DNA from: Rhizobium sp. P32RR-XVIII
Lineage (GTDB): Bacteria; Pseudomonadota; Alphaproteobacteria; Rhizobiales; Rhizobiaceae
Direction of reading: 5' to 3'
Length of the DNA: 64,000 bases
NCBI RefSeq assembly: GCF_012641395.1
Contig: NZ_JABAIH010000007.1
Location: forward strand, 124,001-188,000
Program-made: the position numbers and the translations under genes
The notes under the pieces: model-generated
Database searches by the model: none
What the model was told of the DNA's origin: nothing
The model's input: the letters and a program-made list of their open reading frames with translations, nothing else
Part shown: positions 52,560 to 62,013 of the stretch, piece after piece
Position numbering within the stretch: position 1 is the stretch's first letter
Layout: each line of letters opens with the position of its first letter

Positions 52560-54200
52560 TTATTCCTTGGCGATCGGGCCGACGTAGTTGGTGTCGAAGC
52601 TCGGACCCAGCTTGAAGTTCTTCAGGTTCTTGCGGTAACCGGCCACTTCGATCTGCTGGAAGATAAAGACGAAGGGGCTGTTTTCCAGGTACTTCTTCTC
52701 GATGTCCTGGTACATTGCAGCACGCTTGGCACTGTCGCGCTCGAGCAGAGCAGCCTTGGCTTCCTTGTCGAGTTCCGGCGCTTCAAAGGTATTGCGCCAT
52801 GCGAGCGTCTTGTTGGTGCCGGCGTCCGAATTGTCCGGGTTCGCCGTGAAGGTATCGGCATTCGAATTCGGATCAAAATAGTCCGAGCCCCACTGGCCGA
52901 TATACATATCGTGCGTGCGGGCGCGAAACTTCGTGAGCGTCTGCTTGCCGTCGCCCGGAATGATTTCCAGCTTTACGCCGGCCTGTCCGAGGGTCTGCTG
53001 CATGGATTCGGCAATGCCGGTTACCGGCTGCGTGTTGCGAACATCCATAGTGACGGAGAAGCCATCCGGAAGACCGGCCTTCGCCAGCAGTTCCTTTGCC
53101 TTGGCGACGTCGAGCTTGAACGGATTTTCGTCAAGCGCACCGAGCTGGCCCTTCGGCAGGAAGGTCTGGTGGATTTCGCCGATGCCTTTGATGAGGGTCG
53201 AGCCGATGGCGTCATAATCGACGAGATATTTGAAGGCCTGCTGCACTTCCGGCTTCTTCAGGTTCTCGTTCTTCAGGTTGAGGCTGACGTAGTAGATCGT
53301 GCTCTTTGGCGCGCTTGTGGTCGCCAGATCGGCGTTCTTCGAGACGGCGTCGAAGTCGCCCGGCTCAAGGTTGCGGGCGATGTCGATGTCGCCGGCCTCG
53401 AGCGCCAGGCGCTGCGCCGAGCTTTCCTTCATGTAGCGATAGATGACACGATTCGGCTTCGGCTTGTCGCCATAGTAATTGTCGTTGCGCTCCAGCACCA
53501 CGACCTCGTTGGCACGCCATTCGCGGAGCTTGTAGGCACCAGAGCCGGCGTAGCCGGTCTTCAGCCATTCATTGCCGAAGTCGTTGTCGTACTTGTGATC
53601 GGCATCGACGGTGACGGACTTCACGTGATCCATGACGAGCTTCTTGTCGACGACGGAGGCAACCGTTGCCGTCAGGCAGTTCAGCACGAAGCTCGGTGCA
53701 TAGGGCTTGTCAACGGTGAAGACGAAGGTGTTTTCATCCGCCGCCTTCGCCTTCTCGGTGACGTTGTCTCCCGTCAAGCCGAATTGCGTGAGAATGAAGG
53801 CCGGGCTCTTGTCCAGCTTGACAGCACGCTCGAAGGACCAGGCAACATCCTCGGCCGTGATTGGGTTGCCGGAAGCGAACTTCAAACCGGGCTTCAGCTT
53901 GAACGTGTAGGTGAGACCATCGTCGGAGACGCTCCAGCTCTCCGCGAGATCGCCGACGACCTTCGACGTGTCTTTCATGTCGAGCCGGACGAGAAGACTA
54001 TAGGTGTTGCTCGTCATTTCGGCCGTCGAAATCTCGAAAGCCTCGCCTGGATCCATGGTGATGATGTCGTCGAAGGCAAAGCCTTCGACGACGGTGTCCT
54101 TTGGCGTCTCCGCGAAGGCAGCGGGCGCCGTCAGCATGAGAAGCGAAAGCGCCGCCCCTGCGGAAAGAGCACGAAAGTTGCGGCTGAGTTTGGTAACCAT
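52560..54200 (-). CDS. peptide ABC transporter, substrate-binding protein
   Basis: This periplasmic receptor of family SBP_bac_5 has about 546 residues. A Sec signal peptide (LSAGAALSLLMLTAPAAFA) is clear. The mature part includes LAESWSVSDDGLTYTFKLKPG and VAWSFERAV, the two hallmark segments of the family. The specificity is a dipeptide or oligopeptide by context, since a dipeptidase gene precedes it. Two adjacent ATG codons occur at the start; GGGGAA lies upstream. It belongs to the same transcript as dppB-C-D-F. Confidence 0.92.
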   Translation of the reverse strand: MVTKLSRNFRALSAGAALSLLMLTAPAAFAETPKDTVVEGFAFDDIITMDPGEAFEISTAEMTSNTYSLLVRLDMKDTSKVVGDLAESWSVSDDGLTYTFKLKPGLKFASGNPITAEDVAWSFERAVKLDKSPAFILTQFGLTGDNVTEKAKAADENTFVFTVDKPYAPSFVLNCLTATVASVVDKKLVMDHVKSVTVDADHKYDNDFGNEWLKTGYAGSGAYKLREWRANEVVVLERNDNYYGDKPKPNRVIYRYMKESSAQRLALEAGDIDIARNLEPGDFDAVSKNADLATTSAPKSTIYYVSLNLKNENLKKPEVQQAFKYLVDYDAIGSTLIKGIGEIHQTFLPKGQLGALDENPFKLDVAKAKELLAKAGLPDGFSVTMDVRNTQPVTGIAESMQQTLGQAGVKLEIIPGDGKQTLTKFRARTHDMYIGQWGSDYFDPNSNADTFTANPDNSDAGTNKTLAWRNTFEAPELDKEAKAALLERDSAKRAAMYQDIEKKYLENSPFVFIFQQIEVAGYRKNLKNFKLGPSFDTNYVGPIAKE

Positions 54201-54248
54201 CATCGGTCTGTTCCCCTGTTCTTGATTGATTATAAAGCAGTATTTGGC

Positions 54249-55307
54249 TCAGGCGTTCTTCTCTTTCCACGCCGAAGCCAGGATCCGAAGCCAGTTCTCG
54301 CTGGCGAGCTTTCTTAGATTTTCCTCACCATATCCAACGTCCCGGAGAGCAGCAATCAGCTTCTGGTTGCCAGCCGAATCACCGATTTCCTCCGGAATGG
54401 TGGCGCCGTCGAAGTCGGAGCCGAGCGCAACGCAATCGATCCCGACTCGATCGACGAGATAGTCGATATGGCGGATCATATCGGAGAGCGGCGTCTCAGC
54501 GTCCGAGCGGCCGTCGGCCCTCAACATTGCCGTCGCATAATTGAGACCGACGAGACCGTTGCCCTCTCTGATTGCATCCAGCTGCTTGTCGGTCAGATTG
54601 CGCGCGACCGGCGTCAGGGCGTGCGCGTTCGAATGCGTGGCGACGAGCGGCTGATCCGTCGTCCTCGCAACGTCCCAGAAGCCCTTCTCGGTGATGTGGG
54701 ATAGATCGATCATGATGCCAAGGCGGTTGCATTCGCGCACCAGATCGAAACCGGCACCTGTCAGCCCTGGCGCCGTATCCGGCGACATCGGAAAGGCGAA
54801 AGGCACGCCATGTCCGAAAATATTATGCCGGCTCCAGACCGGTCCGAGCGACCGCAGCCCCGCCGCATAAAACACTTCGAGGGCCGCAAGATCGGGCCCG
54901 ATTGCCTCGCAGCCTTCCATATGCATGACGGCCGCAAAAACACCGCTCTCCATGGCGCTGCGAATGTCCTTGACTGTCCGGCATAGCCGCCATGCGCCCG
55001 CCTTGTCGAGGCGGAGCGCGATCGCCGCCATCTCGGTCGCGATGCCCAGCGACGGCAGACGGTCGAGGGGTGCGGCCATCGGCGTTACATAGTGCCCGTT
55101 CTGATCCGGGTCGGCGAAGACAAGATCGCCCGAGGGCACATAGATGGCGCAGAGGCCGCCTGCGAGGCCGCCCTGCCTGGCGCGAGGTCCGTCGATATGG
55201 CCCGATGTCGTCCCGTTCAGAAATTCGGCGATTGGGTCGCCGCCATCCCTTTCATGTGTCCAAAGCCTGAGAAGAACGTCATTGTGGCCATCGAATACGA
55301 ACTGCAT
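54249..55307 (-). CDS. membrane dipeptidase-like metallopeptidase (M19)
   Basis: This zinc dipeptidase of 352 residues belongs to family M19 (renal dipeptidase). The zinc ligands are recognisable: DGHND at the N-terminus, the Glu in MHMEGCEAIG, and the His residues in DLSHITEKGFWDV and VATHSNAHAL; SDFDG lies near the end. ATG 55307 (MQFVFDG) has AGGAAG four bases before it; a longer frame is not supported. As first gene of the peptide-transporter unit it probably cleaves imported dipeptides or D-amino-acid dipeptides in the cytoplasm. No signal peptide is seen. Confidence 0.92.
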   Translation of the reverse strand: MQFVFDGHNDVLLRLWTHERDGGDPIAEFLNGTTSGHIDGPRARQGGLAGGLCAIYVPSGDLVFADPDQNGHYVTPMAAPLDRLPSLGIATEMAAIALRLDKAGAWRLCRTVKDIRSAMESGVFAAVMHMEGCEAIGPDLAALEVFYAAGLRSLGPVWSRHNIFGHGVPFAFPMSPDTAPGLTGAGFDLVRECNRLGIMIDLSHITEKGFWDVARTTDQPLVATHSNAHALTPVARNLTDKQLDAIREGNGLVGLNYATAMLRADGRSDAETPLSDMIRHIDYLVDRVGIDCVALGSDFDGATIPEEIGDSAGNQKLIAALRDVGYGEENLRKLASENWLRILASAWKEKNA

Positions 55308-55585
55308 CTGTCTTCCTGCTCTGCCCTTCCGGGCAAATAACAAGCGGGCAGAATAGAAAAGCTGGCGGAATTAGCCAGCCCCCTCTTTGAAAATTATTTG
55401 ATGGATAAAAGACTTTGGGCTGATGGCGAAAAACCGGGCACTGAAGACGCGCTCTCGCTGATTTGCGGGCACCGTCGAGCTCCGCAGGAATTTGAATGAG
55501 CGCGGCCGTCGAGCCGATGAAATCGTCATAACGAACGCCTAAATGCTCACCGCAACCGCAAATCATTTTGCCTCAGGAGAGATCT

Positions 55586-56089
55586 ATGTCCATGTACCGC
55601 CTCACCGTTCCTGTCTTTCAGCGCGGGCTTGCCACGCTGAGAAACTACCTCGACAAGACCGAAACCTATGCAAAAGACAAGGGGATCGATCCGAACGAAC
55701 TTGTCGGCGCCAGATTGGCACCCGATATGCTGCCGCTATCCGGCCAGTATCAGCGCGCGACCGACAGTGCCAAGCTTGCGGTCGCCCGGCTGACCAAGAC
55801 CGAAGCACCGAAATTTGAAGACAACGAAACGACGATCGCCGAGCTTCGCGAACGCCTTGATAAGACGGAAGCCTACCTCGCTTCTATCGCGCCTGAAGCG
55901 CTCGACGGCACCGAAGCGAATGAAGTGACAATTGCCCCCGGCGGCAACAAGATCACCTTCCGCGGCGATGAATACGTCACGACCTTTGCGCTGCCGAACT
56001 TCTATTTTCACGTGGCGACGGCACATGCCATCCTGCGCAATCAAGGCGTGCCGGTCGGCAAGATGGACTATCTTGGGCGCCTCTCGTAA
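55586..56089 (+). CDS. DUF1993 protein
   Basis: This 167-residue protein begins MSMYRLTVPVFQRGLATL, typical of DUF1993, a family of the DinB-like four-helix fold. A conserved FYFHVATAHAILRNQGVPVG stretch lies near the end. AGGAGA five bases before ATG 55586 fixes the start; an in-frame ATG 18 bp upstream is unlikely. Function is unknown, although the fold is often linked to metal binding. It is convergent with a sulfatase gene and ends in a strong terminator that lies within that gene. Confidence 0.9.
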   Translation: MSMYRLTVPVFQRGLATLRNYLDKTETYAKDKGIDPNELVGARLAPDMLPLSGQYQRATDSAKLAVARLTKTEAPKFEDNETTIAELRERLDKTEAYLASIAPEALDGTEANEVTIAPGGNKITFRGDEYVTTFALPNFYFHVATAHAILRNQGVPVGKMDYLGRLS

Positions 56090-56094
56090 CCTTA

Positions 56095-57612
56095 TCAGGG
56101 CCGGCGCGTAACCGGCCCTTTTTCCGTCAGCTCCGTATAGGCAAGCGTCTGATCGAGATGCCGTGCCCGAAGCGAAAGCAGCTTCTCGGCATAGTCCAGG
56201 CGCGTTGCCAAGTATTCGCGATTGCCAGCGAGATTGTTGAGCTCCATCGGATCGGCCTCAAGATCGAAGAGCAGAGACGGCAAGCCGGTGAAATGGACAT
56301 ATTTGAACCGCTGATCGCGGATGACGGCGAGATTGCACTGGTTCGACATCAAACCGAAATGGCTCTCGGCCTCGCCATGAGCAATATCGCGGAAATCGAA
56401 CTCCCAGAATGCCGCATCGCGCCATTCATCGGCATCGCCGCGGTCGATGAACGGCCGCAATGAGCGGCCGTCGAGATCGTTTTCCGCCTCAACCGCCAAG
56501 CTGTCGCAAAGCGTTGGAAAGATATCCGCGGCACTCGTGAAGCGCTCGACAACATGGCCTTTCATCGGCCCCTTGGGATCGCGGATCACCAGCGGAATGT
56601 GATAGCTGCCATCGAAAAAACCGCCTTTGCCGAGCGTCCAGTGATCGCCCATCATCTCGGCATGATCGGAGGTGAAGATGACGATCGTGTCGTCCCAGGC
56701 ACGGTGATCCTTCAGCGCCTGCCAAATCCGGCCGAGCTGCGCATCCACCTCGGCGATCATCCCGTAGTAGATCGCCCTGATCGCGGCGAAGTCCTCCGCC
56801 CGCCAGTCGCTGACCTGGCCTTCGGCGCCATGGATAAAGCTGCCCTTGCCGTTCTTCGGCATCGCATAGGCGAGATAGGGGTGCAGCGCCTGTTCCGCCT
56901 CATGGCTCGTCGCCCGCGCAAATTGCGGCCCGTCGCCGGGATTGAACATGGTGGCATAGGGCTCGGGCCCGGAAAATGGCGGATGCGGCCGCAGGAAGGA
57001 GACATGTGCGAACCATGGCGCATCCTGTTCGCCCAGCCAGCGTATGAATTCACCGGTCAAGAACGCGGTCTGCGTTTCATCCCTGGAATAGACGGTCGTC
57101 TCCGCCGAAATCTCACCAGGTGCTGCACCTGCCGGGACATGAATATCCCGGCTGATCGCGTCGGCGTGCCCGCGCGTCCTGAGCCACGAAAGCCACTGCT
57201 TCTCATGCTCAGGCAGGAGCTGGCGCGCCGTGAATCCCGGCAACAAGCCTTCATAGGTCGTCAGATGCGGGTCGTTTCTATCCAGCCCGCGCGGATCGGG
57301 CGCGGTATCCGTGTAGCCGAACAGGGTTGGATCATAGCCGACACGTCGTGCCGCGAGCGCCAGGTTGTCGAAGCGACGATCAAGCGGCGAACCGTTCCGG
57401 CAAACGCGGTGGTTCATCTGGTAAAGGCCGGTATAGAGCGTCGCCCGCGCCGGCGAGCAGGGTGCCGCACCAGCAAAATGATTGCGAAAAAGCACGCCCT
57501 CTTTTGCCAGCGCATCGATGTTCGGCGTTCTGACACAGGCATGGCCAGCCACCGAAAGGCAATCACCGCGCCATTGGTCCGCGGTGATCAGAAGAACATT
57601 CGGCCGCTTCAT
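56095..57612 (-). CDS. sulfatase / phosphonate monoester hydrolase family enzyme
   Basis: This is a 505-residue alkaline-phosphatase-superfamily hydrolase. The metal-binding start is NVLLITADQWRGD, and Cys52 in APCSPARATLYTG is the CxPxR residue converted to formylglycine. Later blocks TSDHAEMMGDHWTLGKGGF and FWEFDFRDIAHGEAES follow the layout of the Rhizobium phosphonate monoester hydrolase, so that substrate class is as likely as sulfate esters. A maturation enzyme is not seen here. No signal peptide, so probably cytoplasmic. Its last codons overlap the terminator of the convergent DUF1993 gene. galE follows upstream on the same strand with a 12-bp gap. Confidence 0.9.
   Translation of the reverse strand: MKRPNVLLITADQWRGDCLSVAGHACVRTPNIDALAKEGVLFRNHFAGAAPCSPARATLYTGLYQMNHRVCRNGSPLDRRFDNLALAARRVGYDPTLFGYTDTAPDPRGLDRNDPHLTTYEGLLPGFTARQLLPEHEKQWLSWLRTRGHADAISRDIHVPAGAAPGEISAETTVYSRDETQTAFLTGEFIRWLGEQDAPWFAHVSFLRPHPPFSGPEPYATMFNPGDGPQFARATSHEAEQALHPYLAYAMPKNGKGSFIHGAEGQVSDWRAEDFAAIRAIYYGMIAEVDAQLGRIWQALKDHRAWDDTIVIFTSDHAEMMGDHWTLGKGGFFDGSYHIPLVIRDPKGPMKGHVVERFTSAADIFPTLCDSLAVEAENDLDGRSLRPFIDRGDADEWRDAAFWEFDFRDIAHGEAESHFGLMSNQCNLAVIRDQRFKYVHFTGLPSLLFDLEADPMELNNLAGNREYLATRLDYAEKLLSLRARHLDQTLAYTELTEKGPVTRRP
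56098..56123 (+). terminator. DUF1993 gene terminator inside the sulfatase 3' end
   Basis: GGGCCGG-CGCGTAA-CCGGCCC is a perfect 7-bp stem followed by TTTTT, 8 bp after the DUF1993 stop. It lies within the last eight codons of the sulfatase gene on the other strand. Confidence 0.88.
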
Positions 57613-57624
57613 GAATTGCCAGCC

Positions 57625-58608
57625 TCAGTGCTGATTGGATCTCGAATGCCAGTTCCATGCCGACTGGATGATCCGGGAGAGATCATATTGCGGTACCCAG
57701 CCAAGCACATCGCGAGCCTTGTCGTTATTGGCGACCAGCGTGTGCGAATCGCCTTCCCGGCGCCCGATATATTCAACCGGGAAAGGCCGCTGCGATACAT
57801 CCTCGATCGCGCCGAGGAGTTCCTTGACGGTCGTCCCCGTTCCTGTTCCCAGGTTCAGCGCAACGGACTCTCCGCCTTTCAGCAAATATTCGACCGCCCG
57901 CACATGGGCATCGGCCAGATCGAGCACGTGGATATAGTCGCGCACGCAGGTGCCGTCGCGCGTCTCATAGTCGCTGCCGAAAACCTTGAAGCCCTGCCGG
58001 CGGCCGAGCGCCGCATCGATCGCGAGCGGAATGGCGTGCGTTTCCGGCTGATGCCATTCTCCGATACGGCCCTCGAAATCCGCGCCTGCCGCATTGAAGT
58101 AGCGCAGAATCACGGAACGCAGATTTTTATACTGATCGTAATCGGCCAAAGCCTGCTCGACGATATATTTGGTCCGTCCGTAAGGATTGATCGGCACCTG
58201 CCGGTGCGTCTCGTCGAGCGGCACGCTCTGGGGCAGCCCGTATGTCGCGCACGTCGACGAGAAGACGAAAGCGTTGATACCCGCCGCCTGTGCGGCCGAA
58301 AGCAAGGTCAGCGTGCCGATGACATTATTCTCGTAGAAGGAGACCGGGTCCTTTACCGACTCCCCGACCTCGATCAACGCCGCAAAATGCAGGATCGCCG
58401 CGGGCTTATGCTTTGCGAGCACTTCGTCCAACCGGACGCGATCACGAATATCGCCCTCCTCGGCCGGTCCCCATTTTACGAATTCGCGGTGGCCGTTCGA
58501 GAAATTGTCGAAGACGACGGGTTTGTATCCCTTGTTTGCCAGATCGAGGCACGTATGAGAGCCGATATAGCCGGCACCGCCGACCACGAGAACAGTTTCA
58601 CCTGCCAT
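57625..58608 (-). CDS. galE: UDP-glucose 4-epimerase
   Basis: This enzyme interconverts UDP-glucose and UDP-galactose, supplying galactose for exopolysaccharide and LPS (called exoB in Sinorhizobium). The 327-residue SDR protein has the NAD motif VVGGAGYIGSHT, the catalytic Ser/Thr in FSSTCATYG and Tyr/Lys in NPYGRTKYIVE. RNAAG-like RYFNAAGAD and NLGTGTGTTVKEL complete the GalE pattern. The sulfatase gene follows 12 bp downstream, so co-transcription is likely. Confidence 0.95.
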   Translation of the reverse strand: MAGETVLVVGGAGYIGSHTCLDLANKGYKPVVFDNFSNGHREFVKWGPAEEGDIRDRVRLDEVLAKHKPAAILHFAALIEVGESVKDPVSFYENNVIGTLTLLSAAQAAGINAFVFSSTCATYGLPQSVPLDETHRQVPINPYGRTKYIVEQALADYDQYKNLRSVILRYFNAAGADFEGRIGEWHQPETHAIPLAIDAALGRRQGFKVFGSDYETRDGTCVRDYIHVLDLADAHVRAVEYLLKGGESVALNLGTGTGTTVKELLGAIEDVSQRPFPVEYIGRREGDSHTLVANNDKARDVLGWVPQYDLSRIIQSAWNWHSRSNQH

Positions 58609-58819
58609 ATATCACCTTTGCTTCCACAGCGGATGTGAGAAGACTTAGAGGAGATGGACGGCAAGAAAAAGAACGAATCTGCCCGGCATGCTGCGGCGCA
58701 CCATCGGAAGGACGCCAAACCTTTGGACTACAGGGCTAAACAGCAGGCAATTTTTTTGGCCGAGGGCCGATCAAATAAGCCCTAATAGGCTCGCTGCTCA
58801 TGCGAAAGCGTCCAATGAG

Positions 58820-59383
58820 CTAGACGCCGCGTAGGCTCTCGACGCCGTGAAACCCTTCATCGAAGTCGGGCCAATTGGAGTCTTTTTCCGAGATCAAAGC
58901 CCCCTTGACCGGCCAAGCGATACTGAACTTGGGATCGTTCCACCGCACACCGCGCTCCGCCTTCGGATCGTAGAATCCGCTGGCAAGATACAACGTCTCG
59001 GTATTGGGCCTGAGCGTCACAAACCCATGGGCAAAGCCGCGAGGCACATAATATGCCAGCCGGTTCTCGCCCGTCAGCTCAACTCCATGCCACCGGAGAT
59101 ATGTCGGGGAATCGGGCCGGAGATCAACGATGCAGTCCCATAGCGCCCCGGAAAGGCACCGGACGATCTTCACTTCCGGCGATGGAGGGAGCTGGTAGTG
59201 CAGCCCACGGAGAGTGCCGGCTTCGGCGTTGAACGAATTGTTGACTTGTACGAAGCGGCTTTCGAGACCGGCGTCACCCATCTCCCGTTCGCAGAACACG
59301 CGCTGAAACCATCCGCGCTCGTCCCCACGCGGCTCCGGTTCGATGACGTAGACCCCGTGCAAAGGCGTTTCGTGAAACTTCAT
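58820..59383 (-). CDS. rfbC: dTDP-4-dehydrorhamnose 3,5-epimerase-like protein
   Basis: This 187-residue cupin-fold enzyme belongs to the RmlC family of sugar-nucleotide epimerases. Typical blocks are GWFQRVFCERE, VQVNNSFNAEAGTLRGLHYQ (catalytic His in RGLHYQ) and YYVPRGFAHGFVTL. GGGGAG four bases before ATG 59383 fixes the start; the longer frame is not supported. The other rhamnose genes are absent here, so the exact sugar is unclear. It is separated from galE by 211 bp. Confidence 0.88.
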   Translation of the reverse strand: MKFHETPLHGVYVIEPEPRGDERGWFQRVFCEREMGDAGLESRFVQVNNSFNAEAGTLRGLHYQLPPSPEVKIVRCLSGALWDCIVDLRPDSPTYLRWHGVELTGENRLAYYVPRGFAHGFVTLRPNTETLYLASGFYDPKAERGVRWNDPKFSIAWPVKGALISEKDSNWPDFDEGFHGVESLRGV

Positions 59384-60080
59384 GCTGCTCCCCGTATCCC
59401 TGGCTCGGCCATCACGACGATAGAACGTTAACGCTACAAAATCCCTTTCGAAGGCAATTATAAGCAATCGTCATTTGCTCGCCTCCTTTCTGATTTCAGT
59501 ATTCCATTAAGGATCAATGCCAAAAGCTGGGAAATTACCTGCGCATGATCCTTGGTACCTAAAGTAAACTTTAACACGGAACCCGACGTAAAAACCCGAC
59601 ACGTACCGTGAATTTAGGCAATGTATTTTTGCATCAGAGTTACGCGTGACATTTCTTCTTGAATAAGGAAGTTTTATAACAAAATCCAGTGTGCATTATA
59701 GAATACGATCCATGTAACGGATAATATCAGTCGCCTATGCTAAACTTATACCATCACCGACATTCGCCAATGTGATCTCCAATCGATATTGAAGATCACG
59801 CGTAGGATGCCTCTAGAGAGGAGCCAAGGATTACTCCACACCTGATCAAAGGCCATCACAATCTTTCGAAGAATAGACTCGTCTCTCTAGCGAAATATAG
59901 CATTAGATGCTAATATTACGCCGCCTGCGCTGCCTCCTTCATACTTTCATCCGGCAGGAAATATGTCCGGCATAAAAGATAATACCCTCCGTTCGAGGCA
60001 GGAGGATTTAGTCAAGTGCCGGATTCGAGCGAAATTTCCGTTTAAGCTGTTTCTGATCCGAAGCTGCGGAGGAAAGTTCA
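59384..60080. other. AT-rich gap with two inverted repeats
   Basis: This 697-bp gap is visibly richer in A+T than its surroundings and has no supported gene. Two dyads stand out. GTGATCTCCAAT-CGAT-ATTGAAGATCAC (59772-59799) has 12-base arms with one mismatch. AATATAGCAT-TAG-ATGCTAATATT (59894-59917) has one extra base in one arm. They may be operators for the DUF937 gene or remnants of an older insertion. I see no clear promoter pair. Confidence 0.5.
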
Positions 60081-61169
60081 ATGGCCAGCAATCTTGTTTC
60101 ATCCATCATGCAACTGCTGACGCCGGATTTGATCGGTCGCCTGGCGGGCGCGCTTGGCCTCGACGCCGCCAAGACGCAGCGTGCGATAGCGGCTGCGGTG
60201 CCTGCGCTGCTGGCCGGTCTTGGCGGCATTGCGGCGCAATCTGGCGGAGCACAGAAAATCGCCGACGCTGCGAGACAGCAGGGTGGCGCACTCGGCAACC
60301 TTGCCGGAATGCTCACGCCGAATGGCCAGACGTCCCTTGGCCAGACCGGTTCGCAAATCCTGTCATCGTTGTTCGGAGCTGGCGACAGCGGAGCATTGGC
60401 GAACGCGGTCGGCAGCTACGCTGGCCTTGACAAGAACGCGAGCAGTTCCCTTCTGGGCATGCTGGCCCCGATTGTCATGGGCGGTGTTGCCCAGCAAGGC
60501 GGCAACGATCTCAGCGCCAACGGCGTTGCCAGTCTTCTCGCCAGTCAAAAGGACAACATTGTCTCCGCTTTGCCTTCAGGTGTCAGCGATATGCTTGGCG
60601 GCACCGGCCTTTTGAGTGCGCTCGGTGGTTCCATGCGAACGGCGACAGGTCAGGCAGCTGGCCGAGCGGCGGCAACTGCATCGTCTGTGAGCAATGTCAG
60701 CCAGCGCACCGCGTCGGCGTCCGCACCCCGTCGCTGGCTTTATTGGTTCATTGCGGCGCTCGTGATCTTGGCAGCGCTCTATTATATCTTCGCACGGCCA
60801 ACCGAACAGACCGTCCCGCAAAGCGCGGTCCCGACGCCGAACCTGACGGTTGGCGATATCGATGTGGGCAAACAGCTCACGGATACCCTCACAAATCTGC
60901 AAGCCGCAGTCACCGGCATCACCGACGCGCCGTCGGCGCAGGCAGCCCTCCCCAAGCTGCAGGCAGCCGAAGGCGAAATTGACAAGGTCGCGGCGACGAT
61001 CGGACAACTTTCGGCAGAGCAAAAGACCGCACTTGCAGGCATGCTCAAGCCAATGATGTCGACACTTAACGGGCTATTCGACAAGATCCTGACCATCCCC
61101 GGCGTATCCGACGTTCTAAAGCCCACAGTCGATTCGCTAAGGGCAAAACTTGCGACCCTGCCCGCTTGA
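60081..61169 (+). CDS. DUF937 membrane-anchored protein
   Basis: This 362-residue protein has an N-terminal DUF937 domain, roughly 1-190, rich in Ala, Gly and Leu (LGLDAAKTQRAIAAAVPALLAGLGG). One membrane helix follows at about 219-236 (LYWFIAALVILAALYYIF), and then a periplasmic Ala/Thr/Lys-rich helical part. No catalytic motif is apparent. GGAGG lies eight bases before ATG 60081. The next gene (61260) follows at 90 bp on the same strand and may work with it. DUF937 proteins are known but their role is not. The preceding AT-rich gap probably contains regulation. Confidence 0.85.
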   Translation: MASNLVSSIMQLLTPDLIGRLAGALGLDAAKTQRAIAAAVPALLAGLGGIAAQSGGAQKIADAARQQGGALGNLAGMLTPNGQTSLGQTGSQILSSLFGAGDSGALANAVGSYAGLDKNASSSLLGMLAPIVMGGVAQQGGNDLSANGVASLLASQKDNIVSALPSGVSDMLGGTGLLSALGGSMRTATGQAAGRAAATASSVSNVSQRTASASAPRRWLYWFIAALVILAALYYIFARPTEQTVPQSAVPTPNLTVGDIDVGKQLTDTLTNLQAAVTGITDAPSAQAALPKLQAAEGEIDKVAATIGQLSAEQKTALAGMLKPMMSTLNGLFDKILTIPGVSDVLKPTVDSLRAKLATLPA

Positions 61170-61259
61170 CCGCAGGTGAAATCGATCGCCGGCCACGGCC
61201 GGCGTTCGAAATCCGCTCGCTTCCCCCAGATGAACAGCAAGAAAAGAGGATCGGAGACG

Positions 61260-61769
61260 ATGGCTGACAAATCAACATTTACGCCCGACGAATGGAAGTT
61301 GCTGCTGCAAAGCGTGATGGTGGCAGGCATTGCCGTCACCGCCGCCGAGCCAAGTGGACTTTGGGGCATGCTGAAAGAAGGAATGGCCAGCGCACGCGCG
61401 CTGCTCCAGGCCAAGACCGATCCCGGAGCGAACTCGCTCGTCTCCGCACTCGTCAGCGACTTCGAGACTTCGGAAGGAATAACTGCCGCGCGGGAAGGCC
61501 TTCAGGAAAAGCTCAAGGGCTCTAAGCCGGATGAAATCAAGACCAAATGCATTGCCGTGTTGCGGCAGACCAGCGATATTGTCGCATCCAAGGCGCCAGA
61601 GGCCGCCACCGCGCTTAAGACCTGGCTCTACCGGATTAGCGAGAGCGTTGCCGAAGCCGCAAAGGAAGGCGGCTTTCTTGGTTTTGGCGGCGTAAAGGTG
61701 AGCGATGTCGAAAAAGCCACGCTTGCCGAGATTTCGGCAGCGCTGAAACTTGACCAAAGCTCAACCTGA
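61260..61769 (+). CDS. hypothetical protein downstream of the DUF937 gene
   Basis: This 169-residue soluble, mostly helical protein starts at ATG 61260 with an AGAGGA/GGAG RBS. It reads TPDEWKLLLQSVMVAGIAVT, later TAAREGLQEKLKGS, and ends with GGFLGFGGVKVSDVEKATLAE. I do not recognise a named family. It has no signal peptide and no membrane helix. Its place after the DUF937 gene with a 90-bp gap suggests a common transcript, and it could be a cytoplasmic partner. The longer in-frame start at 61176 lacks support. Confidence 0.8.
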   Translation: MADKSTFTPDEWKLLLQSVMVAGIAVTAAEPSGLWGMLKEGMASARALLQAKTDPGANSLVSALVSDFETSEGITAAREGLQEKLKGSKPDEIKTKCIAVLRQTSDIVASKAPEAATALKTWLYRISESVAEAAKEGGFLGFGGVKVSDVEKATLAEISAALKLDQSST

Positions 61770-62013
61770 TCCGTGCGCATCGTAACTGGACAGGATTGCC
61801 TTGCCCCTAGCGCCGCAGCTTCGAGGTTGCGGCGTTGGAGAAGTTACGAGCCCCGAACACCGCAATAAAAAATAATCGGTCCTGAATATAGCATCTGGCC
61901 CCGAACGGGAGCGCCGTCAGCGTGGCTCCGTGATTGTCGTGATCGTGCCCGTATACAGTTCCACATTCACCCTAGGTGAAATAGGACTATCTATCTGAGA
62001 TCAACAGAGTTTC

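Noticed and set aside
56554..58638. 694-codon open frame opposite the sulfatase and galE genes
   Set aside because: It runs antisense across two well-supported genes and their boundary, and has no recognisable domain.
59578..59603. second general-stress promoter in the AT-rich gap
   Set aside because: GGAAC is present but the -10 TT is missing at the required spacing of 18-19 bases.
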